Shown one piece after another: positions 17,176 to 25,662 of a stretch of 64,000 bases of DNA (position 1 is the stretch's first letter; each line of letters begins with the position of its first letter). The notes below the pieces were generated by a model. It saw only the letters and a program-made list of their open reading frames with translations, searched no databases and was not told the origin of the DNA. This stretch comes from Thalassospira sp. (GTDB lineage: Bacteria; Pseudomonadota; Alphaproteobacteria; Rhodospirillales; Thalassospiraceae): NCBI RefSeq assembly GCF_030690045.1, contig NZ_JAUYHK010000002.1, positions 62,001 through 126,000 on the forward strand, given 5' to 3'. Made by a program: the position numbers and the translations under genes.

Positions 17176-19776
17176 GTGCTGTTTAGGGGGCTTCTCCTTG
17201 TTGTAAGTGTCGCGTTTATCGCCTTCGTGCATGTCCTGTTACAGGTCATGGCGAAGGCGGGGCTGGACGCGCGCATGATGTGGATCGTTGGTGGCATGGT
17301 CACCGGCGTTGCCATTATGGCTGTCACGGCCCTGTCGCTTTCGGTGCGGGGGCGCAAGGATGATGCCGATCTGGGACCGCTGATTGCCGGGTTGTCGGCC
17401 TCGGATATCGGGGTGGCACTGATCGATTCCTATGGCCGCACCCGTTATGCGAATCCGGCCTTTTCCCACAAACTTGGCATTGATCCCGGCGAAGACATGC
17501 TGGCTGCACTCGAAGCCAGACTGGGTTTTTTCGATATTGGCGGGTCGGAACTGGCCGCCTTGCGGGCGCGTGCGATGCGTGGCGAAGCCGGTGAAATTTT
17601 CCTTGATCTGCCTTCGGCCCGGCGTGGCCCGCAACCGGCCTTTATCAGCGATGATCTGTCAGATGCCGACCCGGTGGCCGAGGACGAAGACGCCAGCCCG
17701 GTCACGCCACGCGCACGATTACGGCTGGCGGTGACCCCGGCCAATAGCCGACGCAGCAAAATGTTGTGGACGGTAGATGGAATTGATCCGGAATCCCTGC
17801 CCGAATATGTCCGCCATCAGGGGCATGCCCTGATGTACGAGGCGGCGGCCCCGGTGGCGCAATTGCCGGTATCGGTTGAAGATGCGGGGTCGGTCGGTGG
17901 TGTGGCATCGCGCATGGCGGATGGTGCCGGGCATGAAGTGTCCGAACAGATGATCGAACGGCTGCCGGTCGGTGTGTGCGGGCTGGATGAAGAAGGCCGG
18001 ATTTTGTATCTGAACCGGCGTCTGGCGGCATGGCTGGGTGGGGAACCCAAAGATTTTGACAAGGGTGCGGTCGAACTGGCCGATCTGATTGTTGGCGATG
18101 GCATGAATGGCGAGGTTCGCCTCAAGGTTCGCGGGGGCGAGCCGATCAAATGTTTCATCACCCATTCGATCAATGCGCCGGGCACCGGCCCGATCCGCAG
18201 TCAGGCAGTGATCTTCCCCGATCCGATGCCCGCCCATGAATGGGAACATGCCTTGGCTGAAACCGAACGCCGGGTGCGCTGGTTCTTTGATGACAGTCCG
18301 CTTTCGATTGTTCTGGCCGATATGAGCGGCACGGTAACCGATGCCAATCGCGCCTTTGCCACCGCCGCCGGACAACGCCCGGAAAATGTGATTGGTCGTT
18401 CGATTCTGGAACTGATCGTGCCCGAAGACCGCGACGAGGTAGCGCGCTATTTGTCCAAGGCCGTAATGGGCATGGGCCGTGGCGGCCAGATCGAGGCGCG
18501 GCTTATGGGATCGCGGGCGATGGCAGCACAGATTTATCTGCAACGGGTTGCCGGACGGTCGGGCGAAAGCGGGGCGTTGCTTTTGAATTTCCTCGATACC
18601 ACCGAACAAAAGAACCTTGAGGAACAATTTGCCCAGTCGCAGAAAATGCAGGCGGTCGGGCAATTGGCCGGCGGGGTGGCGCATGATTTCAACAATCTGC
18701 TAACCGCGATGATCGGATTTTGCGATTTGTTGCTGTCGCGGCACGGGCCGGGCGATCCCAGTTTTGCCGATATCATGCAGATCAAACAAAATTCCAACCG
18801 TGCTGCCAATCTTGTGCGGCAGCTTTTGGCATTTTCACGTCGGCAAACCTTGCAGCCCAAGGTGGTCAATATCACCGATGCGCTGGCGGAAATGTCCAAT
18901 CTGTTGCGCCGCCTGATTGGCGAGAAAATTGACCTGAAAGTCTCGCATGGGCGCGATATCGGTCTGGTCAAGGTTGATCCGGGGCAACTCGATCAGGTGA
19001 TCATTAATCTGGTGGTCAATGCCCGCGATGCGATGGCCGCCAATGGCGGCACACTGACGGTCAAGACCGGCAATGAAATTGTCGATGAAACCATCCATTC
19101 CGGGACGGAAGTCATTCCGCCGGGCGATTATGTGCGGATTGATGTATCCGATACCGGTATTGGCATTCCCAAGGATAACCTGACCCGCATTTTCGAGCCG
19201 TTCTTTTCGACCAAACAGCGTGGCGAGGGCACGGGGCTTGGCCTGTCTACCGTGTATGGCATTGTCCGCCAGACCGGTGGCTTTGTGACGGTCCACAGTG
19301 AAATGGGGGTTGGTACCACCTTTACCATTTACCTGCCGCGGTACGAGGCCAGCGAAGAAGAACTGGCCGCCTCCCAGACCCCGGCAGAAGATGCGCCGTC
19401 ACGCGACCTGACCGGAACGGGGGCGATCCTGCTGGTCGAGGATGAAGACGCGGTGCGGACATTTGGTGCGCGTGCCCTGCGCGGCAAGGGTTATGATGTG
19501 CTGGAGGCCAGCAACGGTGAAAACGCGCTGGAAGTCCTGGCCAAAACCGACAAGACGATTGATCTGGTGATTTCGGATGTGGTGATGCCCGGCATTGACG
19601 GGCCCAGCCTGATCAGGATGTTGCGCGAAAAGCGCCCCGATCTGAAGGTGATATTTATTTCCGGCTATGCCGAAGACACCTATCGCGATGAACTGGACGA
19701 GGAAAATGGCGTCCATTTCCTGCCCAAACCCTTTTCGCTGAAAGACCTTGCGACCAAGGTCAAGGAAGTCTTGTAG
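17176..19776 (+). CDS. cckA: Hybrid sensor histidine kinase CckA
   Basis: An 866-residue protein: two N-terminal membrane helices (about 1-25 and 33-55), PAS-like domains (about 60-200, 255-345 and 360-480), a HisKA domain with the phospho-acceptor H503 in GGVAHDFNNLLTAMIGFCD, a HATPase domain with DTGIGIPKDNLTRIFEPFF and GEGTGLGLSTVYG, and a C-terminal receiver with D801 in VISDVVMPGIDG. This order and these motifs are those of CckA, which phosphorylates CtrA through ChpT and controls cell cycle and motility. The GTG start follows AAAGGCGG. Confidence 0.92.
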   Translation: MLFRGLLLVVSVAFIAFVHVLLQVMAKAGLDARMMWIVGGMVTGVAIMAVTALSLSVRGRKDDADLGPLIAGLSASDIGVALIDSYGRTRYANPAFSHKLGIDPGEDMLAALEARLGFFDIGGSELAALRARAMRGEAGEIFLDLPSARRGPQPAFISDDLSDADPVAEDEDASPVTPRARLRLAVTPANSRRSKMLWTVDGIDPESLPEYVRHQGHALMYEAAAPVAQLPVSVEDAGSVGGVASRMADGAGHEVSEQMIERLPVGVCGLDEEGRILYLNRRLAAWLGGEPKDFDKGAVELADLIVGDGMNGEVRLKVRGGEPIKCFITHSINAPGTGPIRSQAVIFPDPMPAHEWEHALAETERRVRWFFDDSPLSIVLADMSGTVTDANRAFATAAGQRPENVIGRSILELIVPEDRDEVARYLSKAVMGMGRGGQIEARLMGSRAMAAQIYLQRVAGRSGESGALLLNFLDTTEQKNLEEQFAQSQKMQAVGQLAGGVAHDFNNLLTAMIGFCDLLLSRHGPGDPSFADIMQIKQNSNRAANLVRQLLAFSRRQTLQPKVVNITDALAEMSNLLRRLIGEKIDLKVSHGRDIGLVKVDPGQLDQVIINLVVNARDAMAANGGTLTVKTGNEIVDETIHSGTEVIPPGDYVRIDVSDTGIGIPKDNLTRIFEPFFSTKQRGEGTGLGLSTVYGIVRQTGGFVTVHSEMGVGTTFTIYLPRYEASEEELAASQTPAEDAPSRDLTGTGAILLVEDEDAVRTFGARALRGKGYDVLEASNGENALEVLAKTDKTIDLVISDVVMPGIDGPSLIRMLREKRPDLKVIFISGYAEDTYRDELDEENGVHFLPKPFSLKDLATKVKEVL

Positions 19777-20095
19777 TTCCTTTTTCCGGTTGTGCAAAAT
19801 TTTGCGACCAAATTCCCCCTGGTTGAAAGCCGCTGACCTTTTGGCGCGTTGTTTCGCTTTATTTTCAAAAGCCAGTTAAATTTTCGTGACGTTTGGCCGG
19901 ATCGGCAGTAAGACGCGGCCCGTACTGTGCGTCGTCAAGGTCGAAGCAGGCGGCTTTAAATTTTCCCATTGTCACCATGTCGGACACAAAAAAGGCGAAA
20001 AATGGCGGGTTTGTCGCATTTGGCGGCATCTTGACCCCATTGTCGCCGGATTGGGATTTTAAATTTAAGGTAGTTGATATCTGGAGAATAGTTGC
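19777..20095. other. 320-bp intergenic region between cckA and the sulfotransferase operon
   Basis: It contains the perfect palindrome GCAAAATTTTGC (19794-19805) just after cckA and is AT-rich near its end. A 40-codon ORF (19977-20099) ends in a GTGA overlap with the next gene's start but has no visible ribosome site. No clear terminator or promoter could be assigned. Confidence 0.5.
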
Positions 20096-21478
20096 GTGAC
20101 GTCTTCTTCTGAAAAGCCCGATGCTGTCGGGAATGAAACCGGAGACAGGATTTTCTTCACGGTCTTTGTCGCGGGGCTTGCCGGGCTGAGTTTTATCGCC
20201 GGGGCCCTGATCATTCTGTCGGAAACGCCACCTTACCGGTATTTGCGTGATGCCTGGACCGGGGGCAAGGCCCTGTGGGAACAGCAAACGAAATATACAT
20301 CGGTCGAACGTCTGGATTTCTGGGCGCCGCAGCGCAATGACAAAACGGGTGTGACCCGCCATGACTCCGCCCGCGTCCAGCCGGGCCTGACCCTGTATTC
20401 ATCGGGTGACGGGCCGCATGCGGTTCTGGTCGATATGGAGGGGAATATCGTCCATGAATGGCGTGCGCCGTTCAGCGCCTTTTATGATGAAGAAACATCG
20501 CCGATCAAAAACCCGCAGCGCGATGAATTTATGCACTGGCATACTGCCAAGATGCTGCCGGATGGTGATATTGTTGTGCAATATACCGCCGCAGGTGACA
20601 CGCCGTATGGTTATGGTCTGGCGCGGCTGGATCGTGAGTCAAATGTGGTGTGGGGTTATCTGGGCGAGGCCCACCACGATTTTTCGTTTGATGAAGCGGG
20701 CTTTGTTTATGCCCTGACCCATGAATTCCGCTTTAACGAATACAAGGACCGCGATCCGTTGCGTACCCCGCGTCTGGATGATTTCGCGGTGCAACTCTCG
20801 CCCGAGGGAAAAGAACTTAAACGGGTTTCGATTCTGGATGCGCTGCTGGAATCCTCCTATGCGCATTATCTGGATTTTGTGCCGTGGTTTTCGGCAGATG
20901 ATGTGTTGCATACCAACACCATCGAAGTCATTGACGCCGCCCGTGCCGCCGTATTCCCGCATGGCAAGGAAGGCGATGTTTTGCTGTCTTTCCGCGATAT
21001 GGGCGTCATTGCTGTTCTGGATATGGATGCCGAAAAAATCGTCTGGGCGACACGCGGCCCGTGGTTTGGGCAGCATGACCCGGATATTCTGGAAAATGGC
21101 GAGATCCTGCTGTTTGACAATCAGGGGCAGATGGCCGACCCCGATGCCGGTCAATCCCGCGTGATCCAGATTGATCCGATCACCAATGCCATCACCTGGG
21201 AATATCGCGGCACTGCCGACGATCCGTTCGACAGCGATATTCGTGCCGATCAGGAACGCCTGCCCAATGGCAATACCCTGATGACTGAATCTTCCGGCGG
21301 TCGGTTGCTGGAAGTCACCGCCGATGGCGATGTGGTTTGGGAATATTACAACCCGATCCGCCGCGATGATCCCGAAAAGCCGGGCACGCGCCTGATCCCG
21401 GTGGTGTCCCAGGCAGAACGTATTTCCGATGATCGTATGCGCCTGTTCGTTCCCGATAACACCGGAGAAAACCCATGA
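20096..21478 (+). CDS. Membrane-anchored arylsulfotransferase (ASST)-family protein
   Basis: A 460-residue protein with a short cytoplasmic N-terminus, one membrane helix (about residues 18-40) and a periplasmic beta-propeller. Repeated blades end in VDMEGNIVHEWRAPF, LDRESNVVWGYLG, LDMDAEKIVWATRG, IDPITNAITWEYRG and VTADGDVVWEYYN. These match the ASST family (PAPS-independent aryl sulfotransferases). Candidate catalytic histidines lie in FMHWHTAK, VLHTNTIEV and GQHDPDIL. The GTG start has GGAGAATAG upstream. First gene of a four-gene coupled operon; its end overlaps the next start by four bases. Many family members are of unproven activity. Confidence 0.75.
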   Translation: MTSSSEKPDAVGNETGDRIFFTVFVAGLAGLSFIAGALIILSETPPYRYLRDAWTGGKALWEQQTKYTSVERLDFWAPQRNDKTGVTRHDSARVQPGLTLYSSGDGPHAVLVDMEGNIVHEWRAPFSAFYDEETSPIKNPQRDEFMHWHTAKMLPDGDIVVQYTAAGDTPYGYGLARLDRESNVVWGYLGEAHHDFSFDEAGFVYALTHEFRFNEYKDRDPLRTPRLDDFAVQLSPEGKELKRVSILDALLESSYAHYLDFVPWFSADDVLHTNTIEVIDAARAAVFPHGKEGDVLLSFRDMGVIAVLDMDAEKIVWATRGPWFGQHDPDILENGEILLFDNQGQMADPDAGQSRVIQIDPITNAITWEYRGTADDPFDSDIRADQERLPNGNTLMTESSGGRLLEVTADGDVVWEYYNPIRRDDPEKPGTRLIPVVSQAERISDDRMRLFVPDNTGENP

Positions 21479-21741
21479 AAATCTTCCTGAAATATTCTGC
21501 TGCTACCGCCCTTGCCGGGGCGGCCCTGATCGTCTCCATGCCCGCCCATGCCTATGTCGGGCCGGGGGCGGGGTTAAGTCTGCTGGGGGCGCTGTGGGCG
21601 TTGCTGGCGGCTGTTGTGGTGGCGGTTGGTTTCGTTGTTTTGTGGCCGATCCGCAAAATGATGCGCAAGCGCAAGAATGCGGCGGCAGCGCGTGATGCCG
21701 CGACCACGGTAACCGCAGAACACAAGGATCATGCCGCGTAA
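21475..21741 (+). CDS. Small membrane protein with signal peptide and YVGPGAGL motif
   Basis: An 88-residue protein: a signal peptide ending AHA (about residue 25), immediately followed by YVGPGAGLSLLGALW, one long hydrophobic helix (about 34-56), the basic stop-transfer PIRKMMRKRK and a polar tail. The mature N-terminus would be periplasmic. I have seen this YVGPGAGL-type small protein beside sulfotransferase or phosphatase-superfamily genes, but it has no known function. It overlaps the ASST gene by four bases (ATGA), so it is translationally coupled and probably a partner of that enzyme. Confidence 0.7.
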   Translation: MKIFLKYSAATALAGAALIVSMPAHAYVGPGAGLSLLGALWALLAAVVVAVGFVVLWPIRKMMRKRKNAAAARDAATTVTAEHKDHAA

Positions 21742-21789
21742 GTATCGCGGCATGGCTTCCCGCCTTTTCTGGTCTGAACGGATAATGTC

Positions 21790-22533
21790 ATGGGAATTTT
21801 TGATTGGCCCGCCCCGGCGTTTCACCTTTTTGATAGTCTGATGGCCGGTTTGATCGGGCCGTTTGGCCGTGTGCTGGTATGGGCGGCGTTGTGTGCGGTG
21901 ATTTCGATGGCGCTTTATATGCTGCTATCGCCGCAAAAGCGCATCCGGGCCGTCAAGGATGATCTGGCCGCATCGCGCCGCGCCCTTGCTGCCGATGACG
22001 GGGATGATTTTGAGGCGGGCATGGCGCTTGCCAAAAAACAATTGGCTCAATCCTTGAAACTGGTTGCGGTGGTTGTGGGTCCGGCGGTCGCAGCTTCCCT
22101 TCCTGCGCTGGCGCTGATTGTCTGGCTGGGCGGACAATATGGGTATGCCTGTCCTGCTTCCGGCACATCGCCTAACATCACGGCCGAACCCGCAGACGCG
22201 ACCGTGCAACAGGTTGATACCACCCCGCCCCTGTGGGGCGAGGGGGATTGTCCGGTGGTTGAACTGCCTGCTATGGATGCCGGACAAACCGTGCGTGTGT
22301 CGCTGGATGCGCCGATCCCGGTATTGCATCACCGCGAATGGTGGAATGTGCTGATTGGCAATCCGGCCGGATATCTGCCGGACGAAACGCCGGTCGAACG
22401 GGTTGAATTCGATTTGCCGGTGCAGGAAATCATTGCGGCCGGGCCGGGCTGGACCCGGACATGGGAACTGACATTTTTTGCCGCCCTGATTTTGGTATCG
22501 CTGGGTGTGAAAAAGGGGTTTCGCATCGAATGA
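21790..22533 (+). CDS. Integral membrane protein, EMC3/TMCO1 (DUF106)-like
   Basis: A 247-residue protein with membrane helices at about 24-46, 92-115 and 222-240. After the first helix comes a basic helical segment (SPQKRIRAVKDDLAASRRAL), the pattern of DUF106/EMC3/TMCO1 proteins distantly related to YidC insertases. Between helices two and three there is a roughly 100-residue extracytoplasmic domain with two cysteines (YACPAS and GDCPVV) that could form a disulfide. Its stop overlaps the sulfotransferase start. The family link is by pattern only and needs a profile search. Confidence 0.55.
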   Translation: MGIFDWPAPAFHLFDSLMAGLIGPFGRVLVWAALCAVISMALYMLLSPQKRIRAVKDDLAASRRALAADDGDDFEAGMALAKKQLAQSLKLVAVVVGPAVAASLPALALIVWLGGQYGYACPASGTSPNITAEPADATVQQVDTTPPLWGEGDCPVVELPAMDAGQTVRVSLDAPIPVLHHREWWNVLIGNPAGYLPDETPVERVEFDLPVQEIIAAGPGWTRTWELTFFAALILVSLGVKKGFRIE

Positions 22534-23669
22534 ACATCAGGGCAAGCAAGACCGGCAAAAAGACCACAAGCAGCAATGATGGCGGCTTTCACGTTTCGCG
22601 CTGGGATGATTTTATCAGCGGGTTGATGGCCCGCTACCCGCAAAGCTGGATCGGGCTGGGCAATTTTGAAACCCGTCTGGCCGCCGATGCGATTGCTGAC
22701 ATCAAAATTGAAAAGCCGGTTTTCGTCGCCGGACTGGCGCGGTCCGGTAGCACGATTTTGCTGGAAACGCTGGCAAAGCATCCGGCGGTGGCATCCCATC
22801 GTTACCGCGATTATCCGCCGGTCTTTACCCCCTATCTGTGGAACAAGTTTGTCGATCTGGCGCCGCGTGGCAAAACCGTGGCGGTGGAACGCACCCATGC
22901 CGATGGCATCAATATCACCCCCGAAAGCCCCGAGGCGTTCGAGGAGGTCCTGTGGATGGCGTTTTTTGATCATCTGCATGACCCGGCACAAAACAATGTT
23001 CTGGATGCCACCACCGACAATGCGGCGTTCGAGACATTTTATCGCGACCATATACGCAAGCTGATCCATGTGCGCGGGGCGGCGCGTTATGTTTCCAAGG
23101 CCAATTATCTGGTGACTCGGCTGGAATATCTGTTGCGGTTGTTTCCCGATGCGCGGTTTGTGCTGCCGGTGCGCGATCCGGTCTGGCACATTGCCTCGCT
23201 TGCCAAACAGCATGATCTGTTTTGCAAGGGCGAAACCGGAAATCCCCGCGCCTTGCGCCATATGCAGCGTGTTGGGCATTACGAATTCGGCCTTGATCGT
23301 CGCCCGATCCATACCGGCAACGAGACGATGACCCGCAAGGTTATTGATTTATGGAAAAGCGGGCACGAGGTCGAAGGCTGGGCCCGGTACTGGAACGACA
23401 TTCATGGGTATCTGGCCGACCGGCTGGCCGCCAATCCGGCGCTCAAGATGGCGACATTTGTGGTGCGTTACGAGGATTTCGTCGAAACCCCGCGTGAACA
23501 TTTGCAAAAACTGTTTGATCACGCTGCCCTGCCCGATGCCGGGGCGATTATTGATGCGGTGGCACCGACCATTCACGCCCCGAATTATTACCGCCCGAAA
23601 TTCGATGACCGGGACACCGCCCTGATCCGCGACCTGACAGCTTCATCCGCGGTGCGGTTCGGGTATTGA
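22530..23669 (+). CDS. PAPS-dependent sulfotransferase family protein
   Basis: A 379-residue cytosolic protein with the 5'-phosphosulfate loop FVAGLARSGSTILLETLA (about residues 65-82, in the Sulfotransfer_1/3 style) and a 3'-phosphate-binding region LPVRDPVWHIASLAKQH (about 210-226). These identify a PAPS-dependent sulfotransferase acting on an unknown acceptor. The ATG at 22530 overlaps the upstream stop (ATGA). An upstream in-frame start would lie inside the previous gene. Last gene of the operon with the ASST-like protein, so cytosolic and periplasmic sulfuryl transfer may be linked. Confidence 0.85.
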   Translation: MNIRASKTGKKTTSSNDGGFHVSRWDDFISGLMARYPQSWIGLGNFETRLAADAIADIKIEKPVFVAGLARSGSTILLETLAKHPAVASHRYRDYPPVFTPYLWNKFVDLAPRGKTVAVERTHADGINITPESPEAFEEVLWMAFFDHLHDPAQNNVLDATTDNAAFETFYRDHIRKLIHVRGAARYVSKANYLVTRLEYLLRLFPDARFVLPVRDPVWHIASLAKQHDLFCKGETGNPRALRHMQRVGHYEFGLDRRPIHTGNETMTRKVIDLWKSGHEVEGWARYWNDIHGYLADRLAANPALKMATFVVRYEDFVETPREHLQKLFDHAALPDAGAIIDAVAPTIHAPNYYRPKFDDRDTALIRDLTASSAVRFGY

Positions 23670-23794
23670 TTCTGTTTGCCCGCATTCTGTCAATTCCATT
23701 CTCACCCTGATTTTACAGTTGCCAAGCGGGTTATTGTGATGCTTTGGTTCGCGCTGCATCTGACAATAATCACCACCATCTTGTCGAGACATCC

Positions 23795-24694
23795 ATGATC
23801 CCCTTTCTGGGCGAAGCCGCCGCCTTGGCCGCCGCCATTAGCTGGGCCATGTCCAGCATGATTTTTTCCAATATCGGCGGCAAGGCCGGAGCGCAGGCAG
23901 TCAATCGTGGACGCCTGGCCTGTTCGATGACCTGTCTGATCGTGCTGCACTGGATTGTCGAGGGGCAACCCTGGCCCCATGCGGCGACGATGGAGCAGGT
24001 GGGCTGGCTGACGCTTTCTTCGCTGTTGGGGTTGGTGATTGGCGATGCCATGCTGTTTCAGGCCTTTGTCATGCTCGGCGCACGGCTTTCGATGTTGCTG
24101 ATGTCCTCGGTGCCGATTATGGGGTCTGTTCTGGCGTGGTTTTTGTTCGATGAAATCCTTGCCCCGCATGAAATGGCCGGGATTGCGCTGGGCCTTGGCG
24201 GCATCTTGACCGTGATCATGATGCGGTCAGGCCGTCCGGTCGGGCTGGATGGTCGTCAATATCTGATCGGGATTCTGTGCGGGCTGGGCGGGGCGGTTGG
24301 TCAGGTTGCCAATCTGATCACGGCGAAATATGCGCTGGTTGATGGCTATTCCGCCCTGTCGGCGACATGGATACGCACCCTTGTTGCCGTGATTGTCATG
24401 TGGGGCCTTGCCGTGATCATGGGGCGGGTGCGGCGGACAATTGTGGCCTGTACGGCGCGGGATGTGGCCGGGTGGTTGATGCTGGGCGCGTTTATCGGGC
24501 CTGCGATGGGCATCTGGCTCTCGATGACGGCGGTGCAGAATGCCAATGTCGGCATTGCCTCCACCCTGATGGCGCTGCCGCCGGTGTTGCTGATTGTCTA
24601 TGAAATGGTGGTGCTGCGCAGGCGTGTCGGTTTGCAGGCGATTTTGGGCACTCTTCTGGCTTTTGCCGGGGTGGCGTTGCTGTTCTGGCCGTGA
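23795..24694 (+). CDS. EamA/DMT-family transporter
   Basis: A 299-residue protein of ten predicted helices in two EamA halves (about 1-140 and 150-299), each beginning with a helix rich in small residues; the join reads GLDGRQYLIGILCGLGGAVG. DMT proteins export or import small metabolites; the substrate cannot be told from sequence. I chose the ATG at 23795 because the upstream in-frame GTG would add 17 polar residues. It stands alone, ending just before the terminator of the minus-strand RNA. Confidence 0.85.
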   Translation: MIPFLGEAAALAAAISWAMSSMIFSNIGGKAGAQAVNRGRLACSMTCLIVLHWIVEGQPWPHAATMEQVGWLTLSSLLGLVIGDAMLFQAFVMLGARLSMLLMSSVPIMGSVLAWFLFDEILAPHEMAGIALGLGGILTVIMMRSGRPVGLDGRQYLIGILCGLGGAVGQVANLITAKYALVDGYSALSATWIRTLVAVIVMWGLAVIMGRVRRTIVACTARDVAGWLMLGAFIGPAMGIWLSMTAVQNANVGIASTLMALPPVLLIVYEMVVLRRRVGLQAILGTLLAFAGVALLFWP

Positions 24695-24707
24695 TGCGCA
24701 AGATTTT

Positions 24708-24746
24708 GAAAAAAAAAGACAGCCGTATCTTTAATGGATACGGCTG
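24708..24746 (-). terminator. Strong minus-strand terminator with no annotated upstream gene
   Basis: A perfect 10-bp stem (CAGCCGTATC/GATACGGCTG) with a 7-base loop is followed, on the minus strand, by TCTTTTTTTTTC. The T-tract exists only in the minus direction, so it serves a transcript coming from the right, where no minus-strand protein gene exists. Confidence 0.88.
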
Positions 24747-24839
24747 CCAAGGAAAGCAGCAGACAAAATGTCTGCGGGACACGAGCAAACATTTGCAAGG
24801 GGCCAAGTAAGGGAACTTTAAAGTCCAATCCCTGCAAAC
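24708..24839 (-). ncRNA. Predicted structured small RNA, about 130 nt
   Basis: On the minus strand a promoter-like element is followed by three stems and a strong terminator. Stem 1 pairs TTTGCAGGG at the predicted 5' end with CCCCTTGCAAA (one bulge). Stem 2 is a perfect 7-bp hairpin GCAGACA/TGTCTGC (24759-24775). Stem 3 is the terminator. No ORF of note lies in it. It occupies most of a 332-bp gap between the EamA gene and nikR. It does not look like 6S, SRP, tmRNA or RNase P RNA to me. Identity unknown. Confidence 0.55.
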
Positions 24840-24845
24840 AAGATA

Positions 24846-24874
24846 ACCATATTTATGAATTTTTCCGATGTCAT
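24846..24874 (-). promoter_or_regulatory. Candidate promoter of the predicted small RNA
   Basis: On the minus strand, ATGACA (-35) and TATGGT (-10) are 17 bases apart, which places the start of transcription near 24839, at the base of stem 1. Confidence 0.45.
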
Positions 24875-25025
24875 CTTGTATCTTTCCATTGTCAGAATTG
24901 GTCAGAGTTCGAGGGAATTTGGCGCCTTGACCAATGACAGGGCGTGCTATTGCGTGATGTTTGATCCCCGTGCGGTGATAAGATAAAGTTATTCGATATT
25001 TGGGAAAAATGATCAGGACACGGAC

Positions 25026-25505
25026 ATGACCCGCGTGACGGTTTCGATTGAAGATGATCTGATGGATGCCTTTGACGGCTATCTTGAGGGTCGGGGCTAT
25101 ACCAACCGGTCCGAGGGGTTTCGCGATCTGATCCGCGAGAAATTGCAACAAAAACAACTGGCCGAGGGCCGGGATGTTGCCGGGATTGCGGTACTGAATT
25201 ATGTTTATGACCATCAGGAACGCATGCTGGCCAGCCGCCTGATCAGTGCGCAGCATGCCCATCATGACCTGACGGTCTCGACCGTGCATTTTCATGTCGA
25301 TCACGATACCTGTCTGGAAAGCGTTACCCTGCGCGGGCAATTGTCCGAAATCCGTGCTTTCGCCGATCAGGTTCTGGCGCAGGCCGGGGTGCGCCACGGG
25401 CATCTTTATGTGGTGCCCGGCGAATTGCATATCGATTCCCATGCGCATGGCGACGATGCAACGGGGCATGGCCACCGTCACGAACATCTGAAAATCACCA
25501 CCTGA
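25026..25505 (+). CDS. nikR: Nickel-responsive transcriptional regulator NikR
   Basis: A 159-residue protein with an N-terminal ribbon-helix-helix domain (VTVSIEDDLMDAFDGYL, about 4-45) and a C-terminal ACT-like metal domain. The square-planar nickel ligands are conserved: H77, H88, H90 and C96, at E. coli spacing. The His-rich tail is longer than usual. NikR represses nickel uptake genes when nickel is sufficient; none are in this window, so the target is elsewhere. Confidence 0.92.
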   Translation: MTRVTVSIEDDLMDAFDGYLEGRGYTNRSEGFRDLIREKLQQKQLAEGRDVAGIAVLNYVYDHQERMLASRLISAQHAHHDLTVSTVHFHVDHDTCLESVTLRGQLSEIRAFADQVLAQAGVRHGHLYVVPGELHIDSHAHGDDATGHGHRHEHLKITT

Positions 25506-25557
25506 TTCCTTAAACCGCAAAAGAACAAACTTGCAACATTTTTCAAACTGTGCAAAT

Positions 25558-25572
25558 GTTCCTTTTATGTTC
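25558..25572 (+). promoter_or_regulatory. Alphaproteobacterial SOS (LexA) box upstream of recA
   Basis: GTTC-N7-GTTC, the exact alphaproteobacterial LexA consensus, 90 bp before recA. It overlaps a possible promoter TTCAAA-N17-TTATGT, so LexA bound here would block transcription. Confidence 0.85.
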
Positions 25573-25662
25573 TGGTTTTCAAGCGGTGGCGTTCCGCATT
25601 CTGGCCTGGGTAACCGCCTGCGTTGCATCCAACCCGGCCCTGTGGAATAAGAGAGTTGTGCG

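Noticed and set aside
24895-24935. tRNA-like GTTCGAG element
   Set aside because: The flanking bases do not pair to form a T-arm and no cloverleaf can be drawn.
24492-25628. 378-codon minus-strand frame across the EamA-nikR gap
   Set aside because: It crosses the small RNA region and is antisense to nikR; amino-acid composition is unlike a protein. The terminator in it is better explained by an RNA gene.
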